From the NCBI RefSeq assembly GCF_009600605.1, contig NZ_VWNA01000002.1:62001-126000 (forward strand): a stretch of 64,000 nucleotides of DNA, in the 5' to 3' direction. Origin of the DNA: Segnochrobactrum spirostomi. GTDB lineage: Bacteria; Pseudomonadota; Alphaproteobacteria; Rhizobiales; Segnochrobactraceae. Each line of letters begins with the position of its first letter. The first letter of the stretch is position 1. The position numbers and the translations under genes are program-made. Shown here piece after piece: positions 53,669 to 62,526 of this stretch. The notes beneath the pieces are model-generated. The model saw only the letters and a program-made list of their open reading frames with translations. It had not been told where the DNA came from and made no database searches.

Positions 53669-54529
53669 CTATTTGCCCATGCCCTCGGCGAGGCCGCGGA
53701 TGAAATAACGCTGCGCGGCGAAGAAGATGGCGACGATCGGCAGGGCCGAGATGGTCATCGCCGCGAAGACGATCGCGTAGTTCGTGCCGTGCTTGGCCAT
53801 GATCGAGGTCAGGCCGACCGGCAACGTCTGCATGTCGGCACCGCTCGTGAAGATCATGGCGAACAGATATTCGTTCCAGGCGAACAGCACGTGCAGGATG
53901 ACGCAGGAGACGATCACCGGCCGGCACAGCGGCAGCATGATGCGCCAGAAGATCTGGCCTTCCGAAGCGCCGTCCATGGTCGCGGCCTCGTCGAGGTCGC
54001 GCGGCAGATCGAGCATGTAGGCGCGGATGAGGAAGGTCGTGAACGGCACGCGGAACGCCGTGTAGAGAATGATCAGGGCCCAATAGGTGTTGTAGAGCCC
54101 CATCGCCTGCATCATCTTCACGAGCGGGATCAGCGCCACCGTGGGGCTCAGCATCAGGCCGCCCAGCACGAAGCCGACGACCAAGGGCTTGCCCGGCATT
54201 CGCGACCGCGTCAGGCCGTAGGCCGTCCAGGCACTGATCAGGACCGTGCAGAGGCCCGAAGCCACCGTCACGATCAGGCTCACCGCGACATAATTGCGGA
54301 CGCCCTGATTCCAGGCCTGGACATAGTTGTTCCAGTTCCAGCGGCTCGGCAACGCGAACGGGTTGCCGAAGATCAGCGCATTGTCCTTGAAGCCGTTCAG
54401 CGCCATCCAGACCAGCGGATAGAGCACCACGATCCCGATGCACACGAGCAGCGCATGGACGAACGTCTTGCCGATGACTGCGACGACGTTGATTTCGCCG
54501 GCCGGATGAGAGTCCAAGGCGTGGCTCAC
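53669..54529 (-). CDS. ABC sugar transporter permease, second (MalG/FrlM type)
   Basis: 286 residues with about six helices; EAA loop AATMDGASEGQIFWRIMLP, typical of the MalG class. It forms the channel with the FrlN-type permease. The GTG start (VSHALDSH) overlaps the preceding stop as GTGA. Confidence 0.9.
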   Translation of the reverse strand: MSHALDSHPAGEINVVAVIGKTFVHALLVCIGIVVLYPLVWMALNGFKDNALIFGNPFALPSRWNWNNYVQAWNQGVRNYVAVSLIVTVASGLCTVLISAWTAYGLTRSRMPGKPLVVGFVLGGLMLSPTVALIPLVKMMQAMGLYNTYWALIILYTAFRVPFTTFLIRAYMLDLPRDLDEAATMDGASEGQIFWRIMLPLCRPVIVSCVILHVLFAWNEYLFAMIFTSGADMQTLPVGLTSIMAKHGTNYAIVFAAMTISALPIVAIFFAAQRYFIRGLAEGMGK

Positions 54530-55479
54530 AGCTCTACCCTCCGTCGCCGCGTGTACCAGAGCTGGGCGAGGCCGGCCGCGAGGGTGACGACGAAGATCAC
54601 CGCCGCGATGGCCGCGCCGTAGCCGAAGTCGTTCTGGATGAAGCCTTGCTGATAGAGCCACGTGCCGAGCACTTGGCTCGCATTGTTCGGGCCGCCCGCG
54701 GTCATCACCATGATTTCGTTGAAGACCTGGAAGGCGCCGGTGATGGTCACGATGACCATCAGGCCGGTCATCTCGCGCGTCATCGGAAAGGTGATCGCGA
54801 AGAGACGGCGGAGCGGCCCGGCGCCGTCCATGATCGCGGCGTCGTAGAGCTCGCGCGGGATCTTCTGGATGGCGAGGCCGAACAGGAGGGCGGAATAGCC
54901 GAACCCCTGCCACTGGCTCATAGCGATGACCGCATAGATCGCCGTCTGCTCGCTGCCGAGCCAGGGCAGGCTGAGATTGCCGAGGCCGACCGCGGACAGG
55001 AACGCGTCCAAGAGACCGGTCCGCGGCTGATAGACGAAATAGAACAGAAGTCCCGTCACGGTGATCGAGATCGCCGACGGGATGAAATAGACGGCGCGCC
55101 AGAACCGCCGCAGCCGGTCGCTCTCCAGCCCCTCGACGATCGCCGCCAGAACGAAGGCGGCGAACACCTGGAATAATATCGAGATCACCGCGTAGAGGAC
55201 GTTGTTCCCGAGGGCGGTCCACACCACGGGGTCGTCGAGCAGCCGGGCATAATTGTCGAGCCCGACGAACTCCGTCTCGCCGCTGTAGATGTCCTCGTAG
55301 GTCGTGCTGACGATGAAGTTGTCGACGATCGGGCAATAGACGAACCAGGCGACCAGCACGACGGCGATCAGCACCCAGCGGGCGGAGAACCAACGATGGA
55401 CCGCCACGGCGTGGGCTTTGGTCGGTCGGCTCCCCGCGAAGGGGGAGCCGATGCCGGTCAAGTTCTCGGTACGTGCCAT
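54526..55479 (-). CDS. ABC sugar transporter permease, first (MalF/FrlN type)
   Basis: 317 residues; hydrophobic segments begin near WVLIAVVLVAWFVYCP, and the EAA loop is AAIMDGAGPLRRLFAITFP. CUT1-type sugar permease. It lies 31 bases after the binding-protein gene and is coupled to the next permease. Confidence 0.9.
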   Translation of the reverse strand: MARTENLTGIGSPFAGSRPTKAHAVAVHRWFSARWVLIAVVLVAWFVYCPIVDNFIVSTTYEDIYSGETEFVGLDNYARLLDDPVVWTALGNNVLYAVISILFQVFAAFVLAAIVEGLESDRLRRFWRAVYFIPSAISITVTGLLFYFVYQPRTGLLDAFLSAVGLGNLSLPWLGSEQTAIYAVIAMSQWQGFGYSALLFGLAIQKIPRELYDAAIMDGAGPLRRLFAITFPMTREMTGLMVIVTITGAFQVFNEIMVMTAGGPNNASQVLGTWLYQQGFIQNDFGYGAAIAAVIFVVTLAAGLAQLWYTRRRRVEL

Positions 55480-55510
55480 GCGACAGATCCGTCTCGTACC
55501 GCGATCGCGC

Positions 55511-56833
55511 TCACTTGCGCTTTGCGTCGGCGGCCGAAGCCTTCTTCACCGAGGCCATGACCTGATCCGCGGTCATGGTGCCGCCGAGCAGCGCCTGGAT
55601 GCTGGAGAGCCAAGCCGCCGCCACGCGCGGGGTGTTCGCCGTATCGAGCCACGGCATGAGATAATCGGCCTCGGCGATGTCCTTGAGGCCTTCGACGACC
55701 GCCGGGTTCATGTCGCTCGGCGAGGCACCGCCGATGGTCGCGCTCGGCTGGCCGTAGGGGGGCGCGGAGAGCACCTTGGCATTCGCGGGCGACGTCACGA
55801 ACTTCATGAAATCGATCGCGAGCGGGATGTTCCGCGAGGCGGCGCTGATCATGTAGCCTTCCGGCGCGCCCTCGATCGCCTTGACGTCGCCCTTCGCGCC
55901 CGCCGGCGGCGGGAGGCGGAAGAAGCCGAACTCGTCGCGCTTGAGCTTGGTGTCGGCCGCGGCCGACTGATCGAATTCGATGATCTCCTGATAATACATC
56001 GCCGAATCGCCGTTGCTGAGGCTCTGCAGGGCGGATGCGTAGGATGTGCCGTTTACCGCGGCGCCGTCGGTGCAGCGATCGGCGAGCTGCTTGAACTGGT
56101 CGAGCGCGGCGACGTAGCCCGGGTCGTCGAACGTCGCCTTGGCCGGATCGAAATCGCGCTCGAGCGTCGCCGTCGGCACGTTATAGGCGACGAGCTGCCC
56201 GATATAATGGAGCGCCGGCCAGGCTTCCTTGTTGCCGAGGGCGATCGCGGTCGTGCCGGACTTCTTCAGCGCGTCGCAGCTCGCCAGAAGCTCCTCGAAC
56301 GTCTTCGGCACGGCAATCCCGGCCTTGTCGAAGAGCGGCTTGCTATATCCCATGAATTTCGCATCGAGATAAAGCGGGATGCCGTAGAGCTTGCCGTTGT
56401 ATTCGAAGGCCTTGACCGCGGCGGGGCTGATCGTCTTGCCCCACGGCGTGTCGGGGCCGATGACCTTGGAGAGGTCCACGGCGCGGTGGCCGCGGACGAA
56501 GTTCTCGCCCCAGCTTCCCGTCCAGGAGAAATAGACGTCGGGAAGCGAGTTGGAGGCGACCAGCGTCTTGGTTTTGCCCTTGATGCTGTCGTCGCTCTCC
56601 TGGATGAGTTCAATCTTCACACCGGGATGGAGCGCCTCGTAAGCCTTCGCCACATTGACGAAATAAGGTGAAAGCTGCTGCAGGCCGAATTTGGTCAGGA
56701 CCGACAGCGTGCCGTTATAATCGACCTTCGCATCGGGGTCGGCCACCACCGCATCCCGGGCGAGGCCGGGGGCGGTCGACAGGGCGAGCACGGATGCTGT
56801 GGCGAGCGCCACGACAAGCGATGAACGTTTCAC
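55511..56833 (-). CDS. ABC sugar transporter binding protein (family 1, FrlO-like position)
   Basis: 440 residues. The signal peptide spans residues 1 to about 25 (STAPGLARD). Family-1 solute-binding features follow: LSVLTKFGLQQLSPYF, AYEALHPGVKIELIQESDD and SWTGSWGENFVRG. It would bind a sugar or glycated amine in the periplasm. It is the second gene of the operon, 28 bases after the deglycase, as frlO follows frlB in Bacillus. Confidence 0.9.
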   Translation of the reverse strand: MKRSSLVVALATASVLALSTAPGLARDAVVADPDAKVDYNGTLSVLTKFGLQQLSPYFVNVAKAYEALHPGVKIELIQESDDSIKGKTKTLVASNSLPDVYFSWTGSWGENFVRGHRAVDLSKVIGPDTPWGKTISPAAVKAFEYNGKLYGIPLYLDAKFMGYSKPLFDKAGIAVPKTFEELLASCDALKKSGTTAIALGNKEAWPALHYIGQLVAYNVPTATLERDFDPAKATFDDPGYVAALDQFKQLADRCTDGAAVNGTSYASALQSLSNGDSAMYYQEIIEFDQSAAADTKLKRDEFGFFRLPPPAGAKGDVKAIEGAPEGYMISAASRNIPLAIDFMKFVTSPANAKVLSAPPYGQPSATIGGASPSDMNPAVVEGLKDIAEADYLMPWLDTANTPRVAAAWLSSIQALLGGTMTADQVMASVKKASAADAKRK

Positions 56834-56861
56834 GAGCAGCTCCTTCCGGTGGGTGGGTCGA

Positions 56862-57875
56862 TCAATATTCGACGCGCTTGTAATAACGGCGGGTCGTCAG
56901 CGGGTGATTGCGCAGCACTTCGAGGTGGGCGTTGAGGCGTTCCAGCCTGGTTGCGAGGATAATCGGCGAGATCAGCGCGCGGACGCGCGGCGAAATTCCC
57001 GGCAGCGAGGCGTCGGCCGCATCGAGGACACGGACCTTGTCGGTATAGCGGCGGGCGAAATTCTCTACGCGCTCGGACAGGCGGCGATAGGGATCTTCGC
57101 CCTTGAAGACGAACACCGAGACGCCGGGCTCGACGAGTTCCAGCGTGCCGTGAAAGAAGTCCGCCGCGTGGACCGGGCGGGTGCGGATCCACTGCATCTC
57201 TTCGAGGATGCACATCCCGTAATAATGCGCCTCGGGCCACACCGATCCGGCGCCGGTGAAGATGTGATAGGTCTCGTCCTTGATCGTCGCGGCGAGCGTG
57301 GCCGCGGTGTCCTCGAACGCTTCCTTCACACCGACGAGCAGCTTCGGCAGCAGCTTCAACTCGTCCACGACGGCGTCGAAATCGTCGAACTCGCCGCGCG
57401 CCGACAGCAGCGACAGCACGATGATCAGGGTCTGCAGGTAGAACGATTCCGAAGACGTGTCGTCTTCGGCGAAATTGGTGAAGGTGAAGTCGGCGTCGCG
57501 GCCGAGCGGCGTATCGCGGTGGCCGGTGAGGGAGAGCGTGCGCACGCCCCGCGCCTTCAGGAAGCCGAGAAGCTCGACGCTCTCCTTGGTGGTGCCGGAC
57601 AGCGAGGGCGTCACCACGAGAGCCTTGGGACCGAGGCCGGCGGGCGGCTCGATGATGACCTGGGCCGGATAGGACGCCGCGACGGGGAAGGTGGACGAGC
57701 GCTGGGCCAGTTCGACCGCCGGCAGGGTGAGGAATTGTACGCCGCCGGTCCCCATGAAGAACAGACGCTCGAGACCTTCATCAAGGAGTCTGCTCATCAA
57801 GGGCTTGATTTCGGTGGCTATCGAGACGGCACCGCTCTGAATACGGACAAAGCGGTCCTGGTCGAAATTCAGCAT
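56862..57875 (-). CDS. frlB: SIS-domain deglycase, FrlB-like (fructoselysine-6-phosphate deglycase)
   Basis: 337 residues, two SIS domains without the glutaminase domain of GlmS. Stretches matching FrlB include DFFHGTLELVEPGV, DPYRRLSERVENFARRYTD and the C-terminal RRYYKRVEY. In FrlB the corresponding GPLEIVEPGV and RRYYGGLVEY are conserved. It would split a 6-phosphorylated Amadori product into glucose-6-phosphate and the amine. The ATG at 57875 (MLNFDQDRF) gives the normal length. It is the first gene of the operon, behind a LacI-type promoter/operator. Confidence 0.85.
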   Translation of the reverse strand: MLNFDQDRFVRIQSGAVSIATEIKPLMSRLLDEGLERLFFMGTGGVQFLTLPAVELAQRSSTFPVAASYPAQVIIEPPAGLGPKALVVTPSLSGTTKESVELLGFLKARGVRTLSLTGHRDTPLGRDADFTFTNFAEDDTSSESFYLQTLIIVLSLLSARGEFDDFDAVVDELKLLPKLLVGVKEAFEDTAATLAATIKDETYHIFTGAGSVWPEAHYYGMCILEEMQWIRTRPVHAADFFHGTLELVEPGVSVFVFKGEDPYRRLSERVENFARRYTDKVRVLDAADASLPGISPRVRALISPIILATRLERLNAHLEVLRNHPLTTRRYYKRVEY

Positions 57876-57911
57876 CACGTCGTTCCTTGTGCGCAGATAT
57901 GCATAGACATT

Positions 57912-57933
57912 CGCACTCACGCAAAAGAGTGCG
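57912..57933 (-). other. Stem-loop in the frlB leader
   Basis: CGCACTC (57912-57918) and GAGTGCG (57927-57933) pair perfectly around an 8-base loop. It lies between the operator and the frlB start, in the predicted 5' untranslated region. It may be an mRNA structure or a secondary regulator site. Confidence 0.45.
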
Positions 57934-57977
57934 TTGCACGACACGCTGGTCGCGCCGGTTTCATTGGTGAGACTCAA

Positions 57978-57995
57978 TGTGAGATCGTTCTCACA
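57978..57995. promoter_or_regulatory. LacI-family operator
   Basis: TGTGAGATCGTTCTCACA has perfect 7-base arms (TGTGAGA/TCTCACA) and a central CG, the usual shape of LacI-family operators. It begins 5 bases downstream of the predicted -10, so a bound repressor would cover the transcription start. Confidence 0.8.
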
Positions 57996-58000
57996 GGGGG

Positions 58001-58029
58001 ATTAGTGCATAGAACGCGCGCGCTGGCAA
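58001..58029 (-). promoter_or_regulatory. Promoter of the frl-like operon
   Basis: On the minus strand TTGCCA (58029-58024), 17 bases, ACTAAT (58006-58001): five and four matches to the sigma-70 consensus at optimal spacing. The LacI-type operator directly follows. Confidence 0.7.
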
Positions 58030-58083
58030 GCGAGCCGTCTCAAGAAAATCGATGCGAAGAAAATGGCGGCGGCGAAGGACGCG

Positions 58084-59106
58084 TCAGCGCGCGCGGGGAC
58101 GCGAGACCGAACCGCGGACGATGAGACGCGTCGGGAAGCGGGTCTGGCGCGGGGATTCGCTGAGGCCGTCGAGCCGTTCGACGAGCAGGCGCGCCGCGAG
58201 CGGGCCGATGTCGGCGATCGGCTGGGCGACGACCGTGATCTGCGGATCGGTGAAGGTCGCGAGATCGAAATCGTCGAACCCGATCAGCGAGACGTCGTGG
58301 GGAATGCTGATACCCATCGAGCGCAGGCCGAGGAGGGCCCCTTGCGTCATCAGGCTGTCGACCGTGAACAGGGCGGTCGGCCGGTCGCGCTGACTGAACA
58401 GGCGGATGGTCGCGTCGATCGCGTGCTCTACGGCGGAGCGCGACAGGGCGATCAGGCTTTCGTCCGGGGCGATGCCGTGATCTGCGAGCGCCATCAGATA
58501 GCCGGCGTGGCGCTCTTGGGCGGTGAAGATCTGCGAGCCCTCGGTCAGGAAGCCGATACGCCGGTGGCCGTTCGCCACGAGATAGGAGATCGCCTCGTGA
58601 GCGCCCGCCTTGTTGTCGACGATGACGCTGTCGCAGCGCACGCCCTCGGCGACGCGGTCGATCAGCACGCAGGCCATGCCCTCGCGCACCATCTTGGCGA
58701 TGTGGCGGGTGTCGCTCGACGAGGCGGGTGCGAGGATGAAGCCGCGCAGGCCGAGCGAGCGCAGGCTCTCAAGCACTTCCTTCTCCTGCGCGACGTCTTC
58801 CTCGCTGCTCGCGATCAGGAGATTGCGCCCCTCCTTGCGCAGTTCGACCTCGAGATCGTGGGCGATATGGGCGAAGAAGGGGTTCTGGATGTCGCCCGGC
58901 ACGAAACCGACGATCGGCAATTGCCCGCTGCGCAGCGCCTTGGCGACGCGGTTCGCGCGGTAGCCGAGGCGATCCGCCGCCTGCTGGACGCGCAAGGCGG
59001 TCTCGTCGCCGACATAACCATAGCTGCTCAAGGCTCTCGCCGCGGTCGCGCGCGAGACATTGGCCGCGAGGGCGACGTCCTTGAGGGTTATGCCTTTCTG
59101 TTTCAC
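58084..59106 (-). CDS. LacI family transcriptional repressor
   Basis: 340 residues. The N-terminal helix-turn-helix is ITLKDVALAANVSRATAARAL with the hinge helix VAKALRSGQ, followed by a periplasmic-binding-like sensor domain (PIVGFVPGDIQNPFFAHIAH). It is immediately upstream of the frl-like operon, whose promoter carries a matching palindromic operator. Its probable effector is the imported sugar-amine or its phosphate. Confidence 0.92.
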   Translation of the reverse strand: MKQKGITLKDVALAANVSRATAARALSSYGYVGDETALRVQQAADRLGYRANRVAKALRSGQLPIVGFVPGDIQNPFFAHIAHDLEVELRKEGRNLLIASSEEDVAQEKEVLESLRSLGLRGFILAPASSSDTRHIAKMVREGMACVLIDRVAEGVRCDSVIVDNKAGAHEAISYLVANGHRRIGFLTEGSQIFTAQERHAGYLMALADHGIAPDESLIALSRSAVEHAIDATIRLFSQRDRPTALFTVDSLMTQGALLGLRSMGISIPHDVSLIGFDDFDLATFTDPQITVVAQPIADIGPLAARLLVERLDGLSESPRQTRFPTRLIVRGSVSRPRAR

Positions 59107-59244
59107 GCGCCCCGTCTCCGCGCCCGCGCCGACGCGCCGGCGGGAGGGCCGCGCTCAGGTTCGACGGAGCCCCTGCTCCATATCGGCGAGCGCGCCCGCT
59201 GCCAAGGCATGACCCGCTGCGCTGCTGCGACGCGCGGCGTTCGT

Positions 59245-61149
59245 TCACCCTGCGACGGGTTTGGCGAGTCTGGCCTGGGCGGCGAGGCGGATGGGGGCGT
59301 TGGGGGCGCCGTAGGCGTCGTAGGCGCGGCGTTCGACGATCTCGAAGAAGAAGCGGTCGGCGAAGGTGCGGGTGTAGATCTGGAAATATTCGCCGCCCGC
59401 GGCGTCGCGGTCGTAGAGGATGCGGCCGGCGCGCAGGCGTTCGACGAGGTCGTCGTCGAGGGCGAAGCGGGCGATCAGGTCCTCGTAATAGTTTTCGGGG
59501 ATCGGCAGCGGCGCGAGGCCGCGGGCCGTCAGGGCGGCGGCGGTCGCGAAGATGTCGCGGGTCGCGAGCGCGATGTGCTGGGTGCCGGAGCCGAAGAATT
59601 CGCTGAGGAAGCGGCCGGAGAGGGTGCGGCGGCTCTGGGAGGCGTTGAGGACGACGCGCAGGGCGCCGTCGCGGGTGGCGACGACCTGGCTGCGGGTCAG
59701 CCCGCCCGGATCGGCGACGTCCTGCCCCGGCGTTTTCTCGACGTCGAGGATCGCGGAATAATAGAGGAGCCACGACAGCATCTCGTCGTAGTCCATGGAC
59801 TGTGAGAGATGGTCGACGCGGACGAGGCCGGCGTCGGCCGGGTCTTGGTCGGGTACCTCTTCGTCCGCCGGATCGACGGGATCGAAATCGACCTCGCGCC
59901 AGCGGGCGCGCTCGGTGTCGTCGACGAAATAGATCAGGCTGCCGCCGACGCCGCGCACGGCGGGCATCTCGATCTCGCCAGCGGCGACGGCCTGGCGGAA
60001 GGGGGCGGCGAGGAGGCCGCGGGCGCGGCGCTCGGCCGCCTCGGCATCGGGCACCTTGAGGCACCAGGCGCACACGCCGGGGCCGTGGGTGATGTAGAAG
60101 GAATGGGCGAAGCCCTCGCGCTCGGCATTGACGACGAGGGCGATGGCGCCCTGGGTCCAGACCTCGACCTCCTTGGAGCGGTGACGGCCTGTGCGGCGGA
60201 AGCCGAGGCTCGCGATGAGGCGGCGGAACTCGGCCGCGGAGGCTTCGTCGAGGGCGAATTCGACGAATTCGACGCGCTCGACGGCGCTGCGCGGCGGCAG
60301 GGGCAGCGCGGCCCGCTTGGCGGTCGCCGTGATGTCGGCGAGGCCGATGCGGTCGGCGAGCGTGAGCAGGGAGCGCTTGCCGTCGACGGCGACGGCGCGG
60401 GCGGAGCCGGCGCGGAACTGGTCGTTGAAGATCTCGAGGGAGAGGACGCCGTCGTAGCCTGTGGCGCGGACGGCATCGAGGAAGTCGGCGACGGGGAGAT
60501 CGCCCTGTCCGGGCATGGTGCGGAAGTGGCGGCTCCAGGAGAGCAGGTCGAGGGCGAGCTTGGGGGCGTCGGCGAGCTGGACGAGAAAGAGGCGGTCGGC
60601 GGGGATGGCGCGGATCGAGGCGGTGTCGATGCCGCGGGCGAGGGTGTGGAAGCTGTCGAGGATGAGGCCGACGGCGGGATGGTCGGCGCGGCGGACGATC
60701 TCCCAGGCGTCGCGGTGGTCGTTGACGAAGCGGCCCCAGGCGAGCGCCTCGTAGCCGATGCGCAGGCCGCGGCGGGCGGCGCGCGCGCCGAGGGCGGCGA
60801 GGTCGTCGGCGGCGCGGTCGATGCCGCCGAGGGCTTGGGGGGAGACGTTGGAGCAGACCAGGAGGAGGTCGGCGCCGAGCTCCTGCATGAGGTCGAACTT
60901 GCGCTCGGCGCGGTCGAAGGCGCGCCCGCGCAGGGGCTCGGGCAGGCCCTCGAAATCGCGGAAGGGCTGGAACAGGGTGATCTCGAGGCCTTCCTCGCGC
61001 ACCAGCCTGCCGGCCTCGCGGGCCGACAGGTCGAAGGCGAGGAAGTCGTTCTCGAAGATCTCGACCCCGTCGAACCCCGCCCGGGCGATCGCCGACAGTT
61101 TCTCCGGAAGGTCCCCGCTCAACGACACCGTCGCAATCGACGTCTTCAT
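59245..61149 (-). CDS. quiC: QuiC-like 3-dehydroshikimate dehydratase (TIM barrel plus HPPD-like domain)
   Basis: 634 residues. The N-terminal ~280 residues are a sugar-phosphate isomerase/epimerase TIM barrel (MKTSIATVSLSGDLPEKL, then FDGVEIFENDFL, then ILDSFHTLARG). The C-terminal ~340 residues are two vicinal-oxygen-chelate modules as in 4-hydroxyphenylpyruvate dioxygenase (IEVDHLSQS-like VRVDHLSQSMDYDEML, then HIALATRDIFATAAAL). This architecture is known from bacterial dehydroshikimate dehydratases, which make protocatechuate. A shikimate/quinate dehydrogenase gene lies 52 bases upstream, supporting the role. Confidence 0.9.
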   Translation of the reverse strand: MKTSIATVSLSGDLPEKLSAIARAGFDGVEIFENDFLAFDLSAREAGRLVREEGLEITLFQPFRDFEGLPEPLRGRAFDRAERKFDLMQELGADLLLVCSNVSPQALGGIDRAADDLAALGARAARRGLRIGYEALAWGRFVNDHRDAWEIVRRADHPAVGLILDSFHTLARGIDTASIRAIPADRLFLVQLADAPKLALDLLSWSRHFRTMPGQGDLPVADFLDAVRATGYDGVLSLEIFNDQFRAGSARAVAVDGKRSLLTLADRIGLADITATAKRAALPLPPRSAVERVEFVEFALDEASAAEFRRLIASLGFRRTGRHRSKEVEVWTQGAIALVVNAEREGFAHSFYITHGPGVCAWCLKVPDAEAAERRARGLLAAPFRQAVAAGEIEMPAVRGVGGSLIYFVDDTERARWREVDFDPVDPADEEVPDQDPADAGLVRVDHLSQSMDYDEMLSWLLYYSAILDVEKTPGQDVADPGGLTRSQVVATRDGALRVVLNASQSRRTLSGRFLSEFFGSGTQHIALATRDIFATAAALTARGLAPLPIPENYYEDLIARFALDDDLVERLRAGRILYDRDAAGGEYFQIYTRTFADRFFFEIVERRAYDAYGAPNAPIRLAAQARLAKPVAG

Positions 61150-61201
61150 CCGCGAACTCCTCCCTTCGACGAGGCTCGGCCGGGACGGACGGCGGATCCG
61201 G

Positions 61202-62080
61202 TTATTCCGGCCCGCCGGCCGCCGTCATCGTGTGGAAATGGCGCAGCATCCGTTCCGCGTCGGGGACGATGCCGGTGAAGAGACGAAAGGCTTCGACCGC
61301 CTGGAACACCGCCATGCCCCCGCCGTCGAGCGTCCGGCATCCGTGCGCACGCGCGCTCCTCAGGAGCTCGGTCTCGAGGGGGAAGTAGACGATCTCCGCG
61401 ACCCACAGCTCGCGATGCAGGAGGTGCGCGGGGAACGGGAGGCCCGGATGCGCCTTCATGCCGGTCGGTGTCGCGTGGATGAGCCCGCCCGCCGATGCCA
61501 CGCTCGGTGCGAGATCCCGTCCCGCGCCGACGGTCCGATCCGGAAAGCGCTCCGAGAGGTCGGCCGCGAGTTGTTCCGCGCGCTGGCTCTCCAGGTCGAA
61601 CAGAAGCAAGTTCCGAACGCCGAGAGACAGCGCCGCATGCGCCGTGGCGGCTCCAGCACCGCCGGCCCCGAGCTGGACCACGTGATGGAGTGCGGCGCCG
61701 GGGAGCCCGCGTCGGAAGGCTTCCGCGAAGCCCCACCAATCGGTGTTGTGACCGATCCGCTCTCCGCCCCGGAACAGGACGGTGTTCACGGCGCCGATCG
61801 CGCGCGCGTCGTCGCTCAGGCTTGTCAGGAGCGGCAGGATCGCTTGCTTGAACGGGTGGGTGATGTTCAGCCCGGCGAAACCGCGCCCTTCGGCCTCGTC
61901 GAGGAGGGCGGGCAAAGCCTCAGGCCCGACGCCGCGGACGGCCGTGTCGATCAAGTCGTAGCGGTAGGAGAGCCCGTTCTCGGCGCCTTCCCGCATGTGC
62001 AGCGCAGGCGAGCGGGACGCCTGGATCCCGGCCCCGATCAGGCCGACGAGCACGCTCCTCGTGATTTGAGGGACCGTCAT
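61202..62080 (-). CDS. Shikimate/quinate 5-dehydrogenase (AroE-like, catabolic)
   Basis: 292 residues. The substrate motif SRSPALH, catalytic Lys78 (NITHPFKQ), Asp114 (HNTDWWGF) and NAD(P) loop GAGGAG (138-143) are present. The C-terminal GGGMAVFQAVEAFRLFTG is normal. It resembles catabolic quinate/shikimate dehydrogenases more than biosynthetic AroE, given its partner QuiC-like gene. It would make dehydroquinate/dehydroshikimate. A TetR-type operator lies 53 bases upstream. Confidence 0.9.
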   Translation of the reverse strand: MTVPQITRSVLVGLIGAGIQASRSPALHMREGAENGLSYRYDLIDTAVRGVGPEALPALLDEAEGRGFAGLNITHPFKQAILPLLTSLSDDARAIGAVNTVLFRGGERIGHNTDWWGFAEAFRRGLPGAALHHVVQLGAGGAGAATAHAALSLGVRNLLLFDLESQRAEQLAADLSERFPDRTVGAGRDLAPSVASAGGLIHATPTGMKAHPGLPFPAHLLHRELWVAEIVYFPLETELLRSARAHGCRTLDGGGMAVFQAVEAFRLFTGIVPDAERMLRHFHTMTAAGGPE

Positions 62081-62526
62081 GCGCGCTTTCCTCCACGCCC
62101 GCCGCGTCGTTCGAACCGGCGGCCGCTTTTATAAACTAACCAGTGCGTACAATAATTGAGGGCACAGGTCCAGAGAGGAGGCCGGAGGGGGGCGATCGTG
62201 TCGGATGGGGGAGGCAGGTGCACCGACGCGACCGTCTCTCGGCAGAGGCCATGAAGCGCTCCGTCGCGAGTCATGCGGGGCCGCTCTCAACCGCGTTCTC
62301 TTTGCGAGCGCGGCCTTTTGGGAGCGATGGGGTTCCGCCGAGGCCGCAGCATCCGGGACCATTTCGACAATCCGTCCCGTCTCGATCGAAGCGGAGCTGG
62401 ATGCGCGCTGCGCTCCTGGCGGGAGCGCAGATTCTCTGGACAGGTCTCGAACCGCTCGGTACCCGTTTGCGCCATCCCCGCTGCGGCGTGCCGACAGCGG
62501 CCAAGAGACACAACAAGGGGAAGTCC
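62081..62526. other. 446-base intergenic region between divergent aroE-like and TetR genes
   Basis: It contains the operator-like site at 62133-62150 and an AT-rich patch around it (TTTTATAAACTAACC, then ACAATAATTG), probably the aroE-like promoter. The rest (62160-62500) holds no supported gene or clear repeat. TetR has a good AAGGGGAAG ribosome site at its end. Confidence 0.5.
62133..62150. promoter_or_regulatory. Probable TetR operator, aroE side
   Basis: AAACTAACCAGTGCGTAC; its reverse complement GTACGCACTGGTTAGTTT aligns with GTACGAACTAGATAGTAA at 63207-63224 over 13 of 18 positions. It lies 53 bases upstream of the dehydrogenase start. Confidence 0.5.
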
